A stretch of 64,000 bases of DNA from Brevundimonas diminuta 470-4 (lineage in GTDB: Bacteria > Pseudomonadota > Alphaproteobacteria > Caulobacterales > Caulobacteraceae), in assembly GCA_000318405.1 (NCBI GenBank), contig KB291729.1:157209-221208 (forward strand), given 5' to 3'. The notes under the pieces were generated by a model, which did no database searches, was not told the DNA's origin, and saw only the letters and a list, made by a program, of their open reading frames with translations. This document shows, piece after piece, positions 17,862-26,252 of the stretch; positions within the stretch are counted from its first letter, which is position 1; each line of letters starts with the position of its first letter. A program made the position numbers and the translations under genes.

Positions 17862-18536
17862 CTAGGCGAACAGCTTGGTCGAGGCGAACCGATCCAGCGC
17901 CGCCTCCAGATCAGGAAAATCAGCGGCGATGTGCAGCGCGCCCGCGGCGGCCTGCTCCTCAACCGTATGAAAGCCCCAGCCGACGCCCAGCGGATGCACG
18001 CCCGCCGCCACGGCCATGGCGATGTCGTGGCTGGTGTCCCCGATCATGACGGTCGAGGCGATGTCGGCTCCGCAGGCGGTCATGGCGGCGCGCAGCATGG
18101 CCGGATCCGGCTTGCCCGGCCCATCCTCGGCGCAGTGGCTGGACAGGAACAGGTTGCTCCATTCGGGCCGCGCCAGGTTGCGGGCGACCCCGCGCCGGTT
18201 CTGCCCCGTCGCCAGCGACAGCCGCCAGCCGTCGCGCTTCAACCGCCGCAGGGTGTCCATCACCCCGGGATAGAGCGGCTCCTCATGGCCCGCTTCGTAC
18301 ATGGCGCGGAAGCTGGCCTGAAAGGCGGCGACGAAATCCGCCAGCTCAGCGTCCGTCAGCGACGGCTCAAGCACATGCAGGGCGTGATGCAGGCTGAGGC
18401 CCACGATCTGACGCACGCGGTCATATTCCGGCTCGGGCAGACCCAGAACCTGCGCCGCCTCGCAGGCCGCACGATGGATGGAGGCGCGGCTGTCGACCAG
18501 GGTGCCGTCGATGTCGAAAACGGCGAGCGGCCTCAT
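17862..18536 (-). CDS. HAD-family hydrolase (phosphoglycolate-phosphatase-like)
   Basis: The 224-residue HAD phosphatase begins with the nucleophile motif VFDIDGTLVDS (residues 5-15). Motif II appears as SLATGQNRRG, and motif IV as MIGDTSHDIAMA near residue 172. The helical cap between residues 15 and 80 fits the PGP/Gph or PpaX class. Small phosphorylated metabolites are expected substrates; none can be named. Its start overlaps the rluC stop by four bases. Confidence 0.88.
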   Translation of the reverse strand: MRPLAVFDIDGTLVDSRASIHRAACEAAQVLGLPEPEYDRVRQIVGLSLHHALHVLEPSLTDAELADFVAAFQASFRAMYEAGHEEPLYPGVMDTLRRLKRDGWRLSLATGQNRRGVARNLARPEWSNLFLSSHCAEDGPGKPDPAMLRAAMTACGADIASTVMIGDTSHDIAMAVAAGVHPLGVGWGFHTVEEQAAAGALHIAADFPDLEAALDRFASTKLFA

Positions 18537-19528
18537 CGCATCCGCCGCACGCCCTCGAAGGGATCCTCGTCAGCCTCGTCCTCGGAGAAGCCGAAGTGGT
18601 TGAAACCGGCCTTCATCTCGGGGCTCAGCGGCGCCTCGACGATCAGCTTGCCGCCGCCGGGGTGGTCCAGTTCGATGCGGCGGGCGTGAAGCTGCAGCTT
18701 CAGCGGGCCGGACAGTTCGCGCGACTTGTCGTCGCCGTATTTGGGGTCGCCCAGGATCGGGTGGCCGATGGCGGCCATGTGGGCGCGCAACTGGTGCGTC
18801 CGGCCGGTAAAGGGGCGCAGCGCCATCCACGCCGCGCGGTGGGCGGCGCGGCTGATGGTGGCGAAGGCGGTCTCGGCCGGTTCGCCCTTGGGGTCCTTGG
18901 CCTCGGCCGGGCGCATCATCTCGAAGTCGTTGATGCCGGTCTTCTTCAGCGCCATGTCGATCTGACCGGCCGAAGGCTTGGGGTTGCCGATGACGATGGC
19001 CCAGTAAGTCTTTTTCGCCTGACGACGGGCGAAGGCGCCCGCCAGACGCTTGGCCGCCTCCGGTCCCTTGCCCAGCAGCAGCACGCCCGAAGTGTCGCGG
19101 TCCAGACGGTGGACCAGACGCGGGCGCTGCATCCCCTCGCCCCAGGCCGACAGCAGGCGATCGACGTGCTTGGTCGTCTTGGTGCCGCCCTGCACGGCCA
19201 GACCGTGCGGCTTGTTCAGGGCGATGACCATGTGGTCTTCATAAAGAACCAGAGACTTGGCGTAGGCGATGTCCCGCTCGGTCAGTTCATGCAGGTCGCC
19301 GGGCTTGCGCGGATTGGCGTCCGGCAGCGGCGGCACGCGCACGGCGGCGCCTGCGGTCAGACGGTCCTGCGGCTTGACGCGCGAACCATCGACGCGGATC
19401 TGGCCGCTGCGGGCCATCTTCTCGACCTGGATATGGGTCAGGTGCGGCCAGCGGCGCTTGAACCAGCGATCAAGACGGATGTCGTCTTCATCCTCGGCGA
19501 CATAGAGGGTCTGGACTTCGCGGCTCAT
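18533..19528 (-). CDS. rluC: 23S rRNA pseudouridine synthase, RluC/RluD type
   Basis: The 331-residue enzyme has an N-terminal S4 domain (IRLDRWFKRRWPHLTHIQVEKM) and the RluA-superfamily catalytic motif RLVHRLDRDTSGVLLLGKG with the active aspartate. PFTGRTHQLRAHMAAIGHPILGD is the usual C-terminal signature. Length and the S4 domain fit RluC. It overlaps crcB upstream and the HAD gene downstream by four bases each. The choice between RluC and RluD is inference. Confidence 0.9.
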   Translation of the reverse strand: MSREVQTLYVAEDEDDIRLDRWFKRRWPHLTHIQVEKMARSGQIRVDGSRVKPQDRLTAGAAVRVPPLPDANPRKPGDLHELTERDIAYAKSLVLYEDHMVIALNKPHGLAVQGGTKTTKHVDRLLSAWGEGMQRPRLVHRLDRDTSGVLLLGKGPEAAKRLAGAFARRQAKKTYWAIVIGNPKPSAGQIDMALKKTGINDFEMMRPAEAKDPKGEPAETAFATISRAAHRAAWMALRPFTGRTHQLRAHMAAIGHPILGDPKYGDDKSRELSGPLKLQLHARRIELDHPGGGKLIVEAPLSPEMKAGFNHFGFSEDEADEDPFEGVRRMR

Positions 19529-19923
19529 GCGCCCACTCCGGTAAACAGTTTGCGCGCGATCATCAGGCCGACGAACAGAGCGGCGATGGCGAGAACCACC
19601 GAACCCGCCGCATAAACGAAAGCCGAGACGATTTCACGGCGTTCGATCATCAAGGCCGCTTCCAGCGAGAAGGCGGAAAAGGTCGTGAAGCCGCCCAGCA
19701 CGCCGACGGCGGCGAACAGGCGGATGCTCTCCTGCCCCGCGCCCGCCTTCAGCGCCAGCCAGCCGGTCAGCAATCCCATCAGCAGGCCGCCGGCGACATT
19801 GGCGGTCAGCGTCGCCAACGGCCAGGTCGCGCCCGGCGCCAGGCGGCCTGCCGCCAGCCCCAGGCCATAGCGCGCCATCGCCCCCAGGCCGCCGCCGATC
19901 GCAACCAGCAAGAAACGTGTCAT
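19525..19923 (-). CDS. crcB: Fluoride channel CrcB/Fluc
   Basis: This small inner-membrane protein exports fluoride as a dual-topology dimer. It has 132 residues and four membrane segments. The N-terminal GGGLGAMARYG, the NVAGGLLMG motif in TM2 and GGFTTFSAFSLE in TM3 (the conserved glycine-rich break with the TTFS motif) are all present. It heads the run with rluC, the HAD gene and atp12. Only 43 bases separate it from the divergent DUF2214 gene, so there is no room for a full fluoride riboswitch. Confidence 0.95.
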   Translation of the reverse strand: MTRFLLVAIGGGLGAMARYGLGLAAGRLAPGATWPLATLTANVAGGLLMGLLTGWLALKAGAGQESIRLFAAVGVLGGFTTFSAFSLEAALMIERREIVSAFVYAAGSVVLAIAALFVGLMIARKLFTGVGA

Positions 19924-19966
19924 GCTGGCGGCTTATACTGTTCTGACGTCATTTGCGAAGGCCGCC

Positions 19967-20404
19967 ATGCACGACCTTGTCCTCGCCATCCTGCATCACC
20001 TGCTGTTCATGGGTCTGATCGTCATGCTGGCGTCGGAGCTGGCGCTGCTGCGGACCCCCGAACCGCCGGTGAAAAGGCTGGCGGGGCTGGATGCGGGCTA
20101 TGGCGCCGCGGCTCTGCTGATCGTTCTGGTCGGGGTGGGACGAGTGATGGGCGGCAAGGGCTGGGCCTTCTATGAAGCCAACCCCTTCTTCTGGGCCAAG
20201 GTCGCGACATTCGCCCTGATCGGCCTGATCTCGATCCGACCGAGGTTGCTGATCCTGAAATGGCGCAAGGCGGCGAAGAGCGCCCCCGGCTATGTTCCGC
20301 CACAGGCCGAACTGACCGCAGCCCGGCGCGCGATCGGGCTGGAGATTCTGCTGCTGATTCCGCTGCTGGCCTTCGCGGCGGCGATGGCGCGCTGGCCGTT
20401 CTAA
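19967..20404 (+). CDS. DUF2214 family membrane protein
   Basis: The 145-residue protein starts at ATG 19967 and has four hydrophobic segments (around LHHLLFMGLIVMLASELALL, AALLIVLVGVGRVMGG, WAKVATFALIGLISI and LEILLLIPLLAFAAAM). The histidine pair in ILHHLLF and the GKGWAFYEANPFFWAK loop fit DUF2214, a small uncharacterised membrane family. It is divergent from crcB. Function is unknown. Confidence 0.78.
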   Translation: MHDLVLAILHHLLFMGLIVMLASELALLRTPEPPVKRLAGLDAGYGAAALLIVLVGVGRVMGGKGWAFYEANPFFWAKVATFALIGLISIRPRLLILKWRKAAKSAPGYVPPQAELTAARRAIGLEILLLIPLLAFAAAMARWPF

Positions 20405-20407
20405 GCC

Positions 20408-20902
20408 CTACAGGCGCGGACGAATGGCGTCCTGCACCCCGCGCGCATCATAGGCTTCCCGGCGATCCGGGCGCTGGCCGCGCCCCATAACGACCTCCAG
20501 CGTCGTCGAGGTCGGTTGTGGTCCGCTGAGGTCGAAGCCGAGGCCCACGCCGACGCCCGAGGTCGACCATCCGCCGTAACGGCCGGAACTGGCGCCCACC
20601 GACACGCTGGGACGCACGCCGCCCGCGCTGTCGGGTCGGCCGTCGATCCAGCGCTGCGTCACCTCAAACCAGTCGTAACCCTGCTCGACCGTCAGCTGGG
20701 CGGCGCGGAACAGGGCCATGTCGGCCACCGGACCGGGCGCGCCCACGCCCTTGTAGGTCACGCGGAAGCGGTCGCGCTCGATCTGTTGTTCGGAATAGCC
20801 CTGCCCGTTCGGCCCCATCTGCCGACCATAGGGCGCCAGGCTGGCGCAGGCGGTCAAGGCCAGGGCCGAGGCGGCGATCGTGACGATGGCAAGGCGTTTC
20901 AT
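20408..20902 (-). CDS. CC0125/CC1285-type lipoprotein
   Basis: ATG 20902 follows GGGAGA and is preferred to the frame start at 20932. The 164-residue protein has a lipoprotein signal ending ALTACAS with the lipid-attachment cysteine at about residue 19. The mature part contains NGQGYSEQQIERDRFRVTYKG, the hallmark of a lipoprotein family named after two Caulobacter proteins. The C-terminal half is glycine/serine-rich. No function is known. It is convergent with the DUF2214 gene. Confidence 0.82.
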   Translation of the reverse strand: MKRLAIVTIAASALALTACASLAPYGRQMGPNGQGYSEQQIERDRFRVTYKGVGAPGPVADMALFRAAQLTVEQGYDWFEVTQRWIDGRPDSAGGVRPSVSVGASSGRYGGWSTSGVGVGLGFDLSGPQPTSTTLEVVMGRGQRPDRREAYDARGVQDAIRPRL

Positions 20903-20980
20903 GCGCGTGTCTCCCACGCCCGAACAGCGCACGGGCGAGCCGGATTGTTCCGCCCAGAAGCTGAACAGGGGATGAAGCGC

Positions 20981-21706
20981 CTAAAGCCCCGCCGCATGGC
21001 GCAGGGCGACGAAATCTTCCGGCTCCGGCGCCTCGACCGTCACACGCCCGCCATCCGGATGGGGAAAGCTCAGCTTCGCAGCATGAAGCATCAGGCGCGG
21101 CGCCGCGCGGCCGGCGAAGGTCAAAGCGCCGCCATAGCGGACATCGCCGACCAGAGGACGCCCGATGGAGGCCATGTGGACCCGGAGCTGGTGCATCCGC
21201 CCCGTCTCCGGCGACAGTTCGACCACCGCCCCGTCCTGACTGGAGGCCAGGGTGCGATAGCCGCTGGCGGCGCCCTGCGCGCCCGGCGCATCGAACGCCA
21301 CGACGCGCATATAGCTTTCGCGACCGATCTCTTCGCGACGCAGGGCCGAGGTGATCCGGCCGGACTTGGGCTCCGGCGCGGCCGCGACCAGCGCCAGATA
21401 GGTCTTCTGGAACTTGCGCATCTGCATCGCCTTGCCGAAGAAACCGGCGGCGGGCTTGGTCTTGGCGGCCAGGATGACGCCCGAGGTGTCGCGGTCCAGC
21501 CGATGCACCAGCTCCGGCCGCTTGCCGTTGGATCGGGCGAAGGCCCACAACAGGTCGTCCAGCGTATGCGCCTGAATGCGCCCGCCCTGACTGGACAGGC
21601 CCGACGGCTTGTTGAAGGCGATCAGATGCGCGTCTTCATGCATCACCCAGGAACGGACGGCGGCGATCTCTTCTTCGGTCAGGGAAACGGGCTGGCGGGT
21701 CTTCAC
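20981..21706 (-). CDS. RluA-family pseudouridine synthase without S4 domain
   Basis: The 241-residue protein begins close to the catalytic domain: LIAFNKPSGLSSQGG, then ELVHRLDRDTSGVILAAKT with the active aspartate, and ETGRMHQLRVHMASIGRPLVGD. No S4 domain is visible, which separates it from the RluC-like gene 1.5 kb upstream on the same strand. RNA target is unknown; RluA and TruC-like enzymes share this short form. It is the third pseudouridine synthase gene within about 6 kb. Confidence 0.88.
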   Translation of the reverse strand: MKTRQPVSLTEEEIAAVRSWVMHEDAHLIAFNKPSGLSSQGGRIQAHTLDDLLWAFARSNGKRPELVHRLDRDTSGVILAAKTKPAAGFFGKAMQMRKFQKTYLALVAAAPEPKSGRITSALRREEIGRESYMRVVAFDAPGAQGAASGYRTLASSQDGAVVELSPETGRMHQLRVHMASIGRPLVGDVRYGGALTFAGRAAPRLMLHAAKLSFPHPDGGRVTVEAPEPEDFVALRHAAGL

Positions 21707-21766
21707 CCGCCGAGCCTTTAGCCGAGCAGACGGCGCTTCGCCATGCCTCTCAGGAGATCAGGCCCC

Positions 21767-22210
21767 TCAGCGGATCAGGCCCTTGCGGCGCGCCCAGTGG
21801 GCATAGGCGATCTGGATGACGAAGACGGCGGCGACCGCCACGACAGAGGCCAGGCCCGCAGCGCCCAGCACCTCGCGCCCATTGCTCAGCGCCAGCACAT
21901 AGACCGAGTGCGCCAGCATGGCGATCAGGCCAGCGACAAAGGCGTTGAAGGCCAGCTTGCGCCGCAGCAACAGCATCAGAGCGCCTAGCAGGCCGCACCA
22001 TACCGCCACGCCGAACGCCACATCCGTCCACATCGGCGCCGAGCGCAGATAGAAGACCTGCTCCATCGTCAGAGCGCTCCAATAGGCCTGCGCCCCGGTC
22101 ACTTTCTGGTACCATTGCCAGACGCCGAAACCGTTCCAGAGCACCGAGGCCACGGCGATGGCCCACAGATGCCACGGCGCCGTCGAGCGCTTCGCAATAT
22201 CGACCATCAT
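21767..22210 (-). CDS. Four-TM membrane protein, tandem paralogue A
   Basis: The 147-residue protein starts ATGATG after AGGGGGAAGA. It has four hydrophobic segments (around LWAIAVASVLWNGFGVWQW, VAFGVAVWCGLLGALMLLL, FNAFVAGLIAMLAHSVYVLA and GLASVVAVAAVFVIQIAYA). It aligns along its whole length with the next gene upstream: both start MVxIxxRxxxPWHxW, both carry VWQW, LRxxPxWTD and SxGRE motifs. I recognise no named function. It probably arose by tandem duplication. Confidence 0.78.
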   Translation of the reverse strand: MMVDIAKRSTAPWHLWAIAVASVLWNGFGVWQWYQKVTGAQAYWSALTMEQVFYLRSAPMWTDVAFGVAVWCGLLGALMLLLRRKLAFNAFVAGLIAMLAHSVYVLALSNGREVLGAAGLASVVAVAAVFVIQIAYAHWARRKGLIR

Positions 22211-22283
22211 TCTTCCCCCTAGGACCTTGAGCGCGAAAAACTACGCCGAAATAGGTCGTCGCAACAAGGGCTTCGGCCTCTTC

Positions 22284-22724
22284 CTAAACGATCACGCCGC
22301 GCCGGCTCATCCAGGCGCAATAGACGGTCTGGGCGATCAGGACGCCAATCAGGATCAGGCCTAACGCCACGCCGACCGGCCCCATGATCTCGCGCCCATG
22401 ACTCATGAAGTGGACGGAGGCCGTGTCGGCCAGCATGGCGATCAGCGCCACGGCGAACGCCATCGTCGCCTGTCGCCGTCGCAACAGAAGCAGCGCCGCC
22501 CCCAGCAGCCCACCCCAAAAGGCGACCCCGACCGCGATATCGGTCCATAGAGGCACGGTGCGCAGATAGGCGGCCTCGGCCGGGCTCATGCCGGCCCAAT
22601 AAGCCGGGTCGCCCGTCACCTGCAGCATCCACTGCCAGACGAAAAGCGCATTCCACAGGAAGGACAGCACGCCGATAAGCCACACATGCCAGGGCGTCGA
22701 AATACGTCGCACAATCTCGACCAT
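22284..22724 (-). CDS. Four-TM membrane protein, tandem paralogue B
   Basis: ATG 22724 follows GGAGG by five bases, giving 146 residues; the longer frame to 22808 is unsupported. The layout matches paralogue A almost position for position: STPWHVWLIGVLSFLWNALFVWQW, LRTVPLWTDIAVGVAFWGGLLG, and MSHGREIMGPVG. Conserved residues concentrate in the first TM and in the loop before TM2, which suggests a preserved function there. Function is unknown. Confidence 0.78.
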   Translation of the reverse strand: MVEIVRRISTPWHVWLIGVLSFLWNALFVWQWMLQVTGDPAYWAGMSPAEAAYLRTVPLWTDIAVGVAFWGGLLGAALLLLRRRQATMAFAVALIAMLADTASVHFMSHGREIMGPVGVALGLILIGVLIAQTVYCAWMSRRGVIV

Positions 22725-22827
22725 GGTCGCCTCCGCAGTTGGGAGGTTCAGCTTACGCTTCTCAGACACGCACAACAATGAACACTGTTCACCGACCGAC
22801 AAGAGCATCGCGCGGGTGGTAGACGCG

Positions 22828-24138
22828 TTATGCCTTGTCCGCCTGCATCCGAGCCCGCATCGCCGCCCAGCGCTCCAGGCGCGCCTTGACCTTCTCTTCG
22901 TGGCCCTCGCCCTTGGGCTTGTAGAAGGTGCGGCGCTCCATCTCGTCGGGGAAGAAGTCGGCGCCCGAGAAGCCCTCGGGCGTGTCGGGGTCGTATTGGT
23001 AGCCCTTGCCGTAGCCCAGCGACTTCATCAGCCTGGTCGGAGCGTTGCGGATATGGGCGGGCGGCATCAGGGAGCCGGTCTCGTGGGCGGCGCGCTTGGC
23101 CGCCTTGAAGGCTTCATAGACGCCGACCGACTTCGGCGCGGTCGCCAAGTGGACGACCGCCTGAGCCAGAGCCAGTTCGCCCTCAGGACTACCGAGGAAG
23201 TCGTAGGTGTCCTTGGCCGCATTGGCCACCAGGATGGACAGGGGGTCGGCCTGGCCGATGTCCTCGACCGCCATGCGTACGATGCGGCGGGCCAGATACA
23301 GGGGGTCCTCGCCCCCGTTCAGCATCCGCGCCAGCCAGTAGAGCGCCGCGTCAGGGTCCGATCCGCGCACCGACTTATGCAGGGCGGAGATGAGGTTGTA
23401 GTGTTCCTCGCGCGACTTGTCATAGGCGGGGGCGCGTTTCTGCAGCACGACCGCCAGGGCCTGCACGTCCAGCGGCTCGACGTCCGTCAGGTCGAACAGC
23501 ACCTCGGACATGGTCAGCAGATAGCGGCCGTCGCCGTCCGCCAGCGCCAGCATGGCCTGCCGCGCCTCTGGCGTCAGCGGCAGGGACTTGCCCATCAGAG
23601 CCTCGGCCCGGTCCAGCAGCAGATCCAGCGAGGCGTCGTCCAGCCGCTTCAACACATAGACCTGGCTGCGCGACAGCAGGGCCCCGTTCAGCTCGAAGCT
23701 GGGGTTTTCGGTCGTGGCGCCGACCAGGGTGACGATCCCCTCCTCCACGAAGGGCAGGAAACCGTCCTGCTGGGCGCGGTTGAAGCGGTGGATCTCGTCG
23801 ACGAAGAGCAGGGTCTGCTGACCCGCCGCCCGGCGCATCCGCGCGGCCTCGAACGCCTTCTTCAGGTCGGCGACGCCCGAGAAGACAGCGCTGATCGACT
23901 GGTATTCATAGCCGGCCGCCTTCGCCAACAGGCGGGCGATCGTCGTCTTGCCCGTGCCCGGCGGACCCCACAGGATCATGGAGCCGAGGCGTCCGGCCTC
24001 GATCATGCGGCGGATCGGCCCGCCCTCGCCCAGCAGGTGGTCCTGGCCCACCACCTGGTCCAGCGCCTGCGGGCGCAGACGGTCGGCCAGAGGCGCGTCG
24101 GGAGGATGGATGCCGGAGGCTTCGAACAAATCAGTCAT
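22828..24138 (-). CDS. rarA: Replication-associated recombination protein A (MgsA/RarA AAA+ ATPase)
   Basis: RarA acts at stalled replication forks and on single-stranded DNA ends. The 436-residue protein starts at ATG 24138 (MTDLF). Walker [10 protein letters not shown] lies at residues 58-66, Walker [12 protein letters not shown] at about 110-120, and sensor I in [11 protein letters not shown]. The C-terminal half contains [23 protein letters not shown] and [14 protein letters not shown], typical of MgsA. The longer frame to 24219 adds residues with no family resemblance. It is divergent from the VOC gene. Confidence 0.95.
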   Translation of the reverse strand: MTDLFEASGIHPPDAPLADRLRPQALDQVVGQDHLLGEGGPIRRMIEAGRLGSMILWGPPGTGKTTIARLLAKAAGYEYQSISAVFSGVADLKKAFEAARMRRAAGQQTLLFVDEIHRFNRAQQDGFLPFVEEGIVTLVGATTENPSFELNGALLSRSQVYVLKRLDDASLDLLLDRAEALMGKSLPLTPEARQAMLALADGDGRYLLTMSEVLFDLTDVEPLDVQALAVVLQKRAPAYDKSREEHYNLISALHKSVRGSDPDAALYWLARMLNGGEDPLYLARRIVRMAVEDIGQADPLSILVANAAKDTYDFLGSPEGELALAQAVVHLATAPKSVGVYEAFKAAKRAAHETGSLMPPAHIRNAPTRLMKSLGYGKGYQYDPDTPEGFSGADFFPDEMERRTFYKPKGEGHEEKVKARLERWAAMRARMQADKA

Positions 24139-24205
24139 GGAACGCTCTAGATAGGCGTTCGTTCGGGCGACTGCACCCGCTACAACGCCTCCAAGGAGGA
24201 ATCGC

Positions 24206-24625
24206 ATGACAGAACCCAAGCCCGATCAGGGACCGCGCGGCGGGGTGACGCCCCATCTGACCATCCCCTCACGCGGGGCCGCCGCAGCGATCGAATTCTA
24301 CGCCCGCGCCTTCGGGGCCGAGGAAGTCATGCGGATGCCCGCCGAGGACGGCGAGCGCCTGATGCACGCCCATCTGCGCATCAATGGCGGCAGCCTGATG
24401 CTGGCCGACGAATTCCCCGAATGGACCGGCGAGGCCGATGTAAAGCCGGTCGGGGTCTGTCTGCATCTTCAGGTCGACGACGCCGACGAATGGTGGGGCC
24501 GCGCCCTGGTCAACGGCGCGATTCCGGTCATGCCGCTGGAGGACCAGTTCTGGGGCGACCGATACGGCCAGGTGCGCGATCCATTCGGCCATCTGTGGAG
24601 CATCGGCGGGCCGCAGAAGGGGTAA
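24206..24625 (+). CDS. VOC family (PhnB-like glyoxalase/bleomycin-resistance fold) protein
   Basis: AAGGAGG lies six bases before ATG 24206. The 139-residue protein has two beta-alpha-beta-beta-beta modules: AAAIEFYARAFGAEEVMRM opens the first, and VDDADEWWGRALVNGAIPV opens the second. It ends with the PhnB-like motif RYGQVRDPFGHLWSIG. VOC enzymes bind a metal and act on varied small substrates. The reaction here is unknown. Confidence 0.88.
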   Translation: MTEPKPDQGPRGGVTPHLTIPSRGAAAAIEFYARAFGAEEVMRMPAEDGERLMHAHLRINGGSLMLADEFPEWTGEADVKPVGVCLHLQVDDADEWWGRALVNGAIPVMPLEDQFWGDRYGQVRDPFGHLWSIGGPQKG

Positions 24626-24758
24626 GCTTCTCCTCCCCATTTCATGGGGAGATGGATTGGCGGCGCAGCCGACGAGACGGAGGGGCGTCTTCGTTAGGCC
24701 GTTGTAAGGCCCCTCCACCGCTAGGCGGTCCCCCTCCCCACTACGTGGGGAGGAAAAC
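24626..24758. repeat. Dispersed ~130-base repeat, copy 1
   Basis: The element is bounded by two palindromes, CTCCCCATTTCATGGGGAG and CCTCCCCACTACGTGGGGAGG, with GGCGGCGCAGCCGACGAG and CCCCTCCACCGCTAGGCGG between. Its reverse complement aligns with the element at 30733-30861 over its full length. It fills the gap between convergent genes and could form strong stem-loops. It resembles REP/BIME-type extragenic elements. Confidence 0.85.
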
Positions 24759-24766
24759 TCGGAGCG

Positions 24767-26155
24767 TTACGGCAGGCGCCCTGTCAGACGGCGGCCGTTG
24801 CGGACAATGGTCAGCTCTGAGCCGCGCTGAGCCCGGCCCAGGGCGGCGACCGTGGTGACGGCGCGACCGTCGATCTGCACCACCAGGTCGTTGGGACGCA
24901 GGCCGATGCGCGCCGGGACGCTGTTGCGCTGCAAGCCCGTCACCACCACGCCGCTGGTGAAGGGATCGCCGCCCAGACGGTCGGCCAACGCCGGATTCAG
25001 CGCCACGCCCTGAAGTCCGGCCAGCGCCCCCTGCCCCACGACCGTCCCCTGTCCCGGATCCGCATCGCCCGGCAGGGTCGAGACGCGAGCGGTCAGCGTC
25101 TGGCTCCGCCCGTCGCGCAGCACCGTCACGGCGACGGAGGCGTTCGGCGACTTGGTGCCGATGCGGAAGTTCAGGCCGCCCTGATCATTGACTTCGGCCC
25201 CGTCGATGGCGGTGATCACGTCGCCCTGCTGGATGCCGGCGCGCGCGCCGGGACCGCCAGCATAGACATCTGTGACCATCAGCCCCTGCGGTCGCTCAAG
25301 GCCCAGGCTGCGGGCGATGTCAGCGCTGACCGTATCGCCCTTGACCCCCAGCCAGGCGCGCTCGACCGCCTTGGCGCCGCCCACGGCCGAATCCACCACC
25401 CGCTTGACCATGGCCGCAGGCACGGCGAAGCCGACGCCGCTGGACGAGCCCGTGCGCGAGAAGATGGCCGTATTGATGCCGATCAGGTCGCCGTCCATGT
25501 CGACCAGGGCGCCGCCCGAGTTGCCTGGATTGATCGGCGCGTCGGTCTGGATGAAGGAGCCGGAATCGCTGATGCCCGTCTCGGTGCGGTTCAGGGCCGA
25601 GATGATGCCGTTGGTCACCGTCTGGCCGACGCCGAACGGGTTGCCGATGGCCAGCACCAGATCGCCGACCTGCTGCTGCTCCTGATCGTCGATGCGCAGG
25701 ACCGGCAGGTCGCCGTCCAGATTCTCGAGTTGCAGCACGGCGATGTCGGAACGCTCGTCCGCCAGCAGCACCTTGGCCGGATATTCGCGCCGGTCGTTCA
25801 GGGTGACGCGGATCTCCTGCATGTTCTGGATGACGTGATTGTTGGTCACGACGATCCCGTCCGGACGCACGATCACGCCCGAACCGATGGAGCCGGTCAC
25901 GCGCGACTGCGGCCCGCCCCCGAACAGTTCAAAGAAGGGATCGCGCACGCGCTGGATGCCGCGCGCCGAGATATTCACCACGGCGGGGGCGGCCTCGCGC
26001 ACCACGGGGGCGAAGCTGGTCTTCAGCGCGCCGGCGTCGCGCGGGGCGACGCGGGGCTGTTCGGCGAAGACGCCTTCCTGCGCCTTGGTGGGCTGCGGCT
26101 GGCCGCAGGCGGACAGGATCAGGGCGGCGGCGATGGCCAGTCTGGAAGTCTTCAT
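24767..26155 (-). CDS. HtrA/DegP-type periplasmic serine protease, lipoprotein
   Basis: It degrades or refolds damaged envelope proteins. ATG 26155 gives 462 residues with a lipoprotein signal ending LILSACGQ (lipid cysteine at residue 17). The chymotrypsin-like domain holds the full triad: His107 (NNHVIQ), Asp137 (RSDIAVL) and Ser213 (PGNSGGAL). Two PDZ domains follow: the first around QGLMVTDVYAGGPGARAGIQQGDVI, the second around SGVVVTGLQRNSVPARIGLRPNDLV. Membrane tethering by a lipid differs from soluble E. coli DegP. Whether it matches DegP, DegQ or DegS in role is not decided here. Confidence 0.93.
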   Translation of the reverse strand: MKTSRLAIAAALILSACGQPQPTKAQEGVFAEQPRVAPRDAGALKTSFAPVVREAAPAVVNISARGIQRVRDPFFELFGGGPQSRVTGSIGSGVIVRPDGIVVTNNHVIQNMQEIRVTLNDRREYPAKVLLADERSDIAVLQLENLDGDLPVLRIDDQEQQQVGDLVLAIGNPFGVGQTVTNGIISALNRTETGISDSGSFIQTDAPINPGNSGGALVDMDGDLIGINTAIFSRTGSSSGVGFAVPAAMVKRVVDSAVGGAKAVERAWLGVKGDTVSADIARSLGLERPQGLMVTDVYAGGPGARAGIQQGDVITAIDGAEVNDQGGLNFRIGTKSPNASVAVTVLRDGRSQTLTARVSTLPGDADPGQGTVVGQGALAGLQGVALNPALADRLGGDPFTSGVVVTGLQRNSVPARIGLRPNDLVVQIDGRAVTTVAALGRAQRGSELTIVRNGRRLTGRLP

Positions 26156-26252
26156 CTCGTCCCGGTTCTTATCAAGCTTGGGCGTTGCGTCCATTCCGCC
26201 TCGGCTTTTCGACAGGATCAAGGCCGTCTTTCGATTCGGGGCGCGGCGGCGA

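Noticed and set aside
19924..19966. Fluoride riboswitch upstream of crcB
   Set aside because: The gap to the divergent gene is only 43 bases and shows no pseudoknot-forming sequence of the crcB motif.
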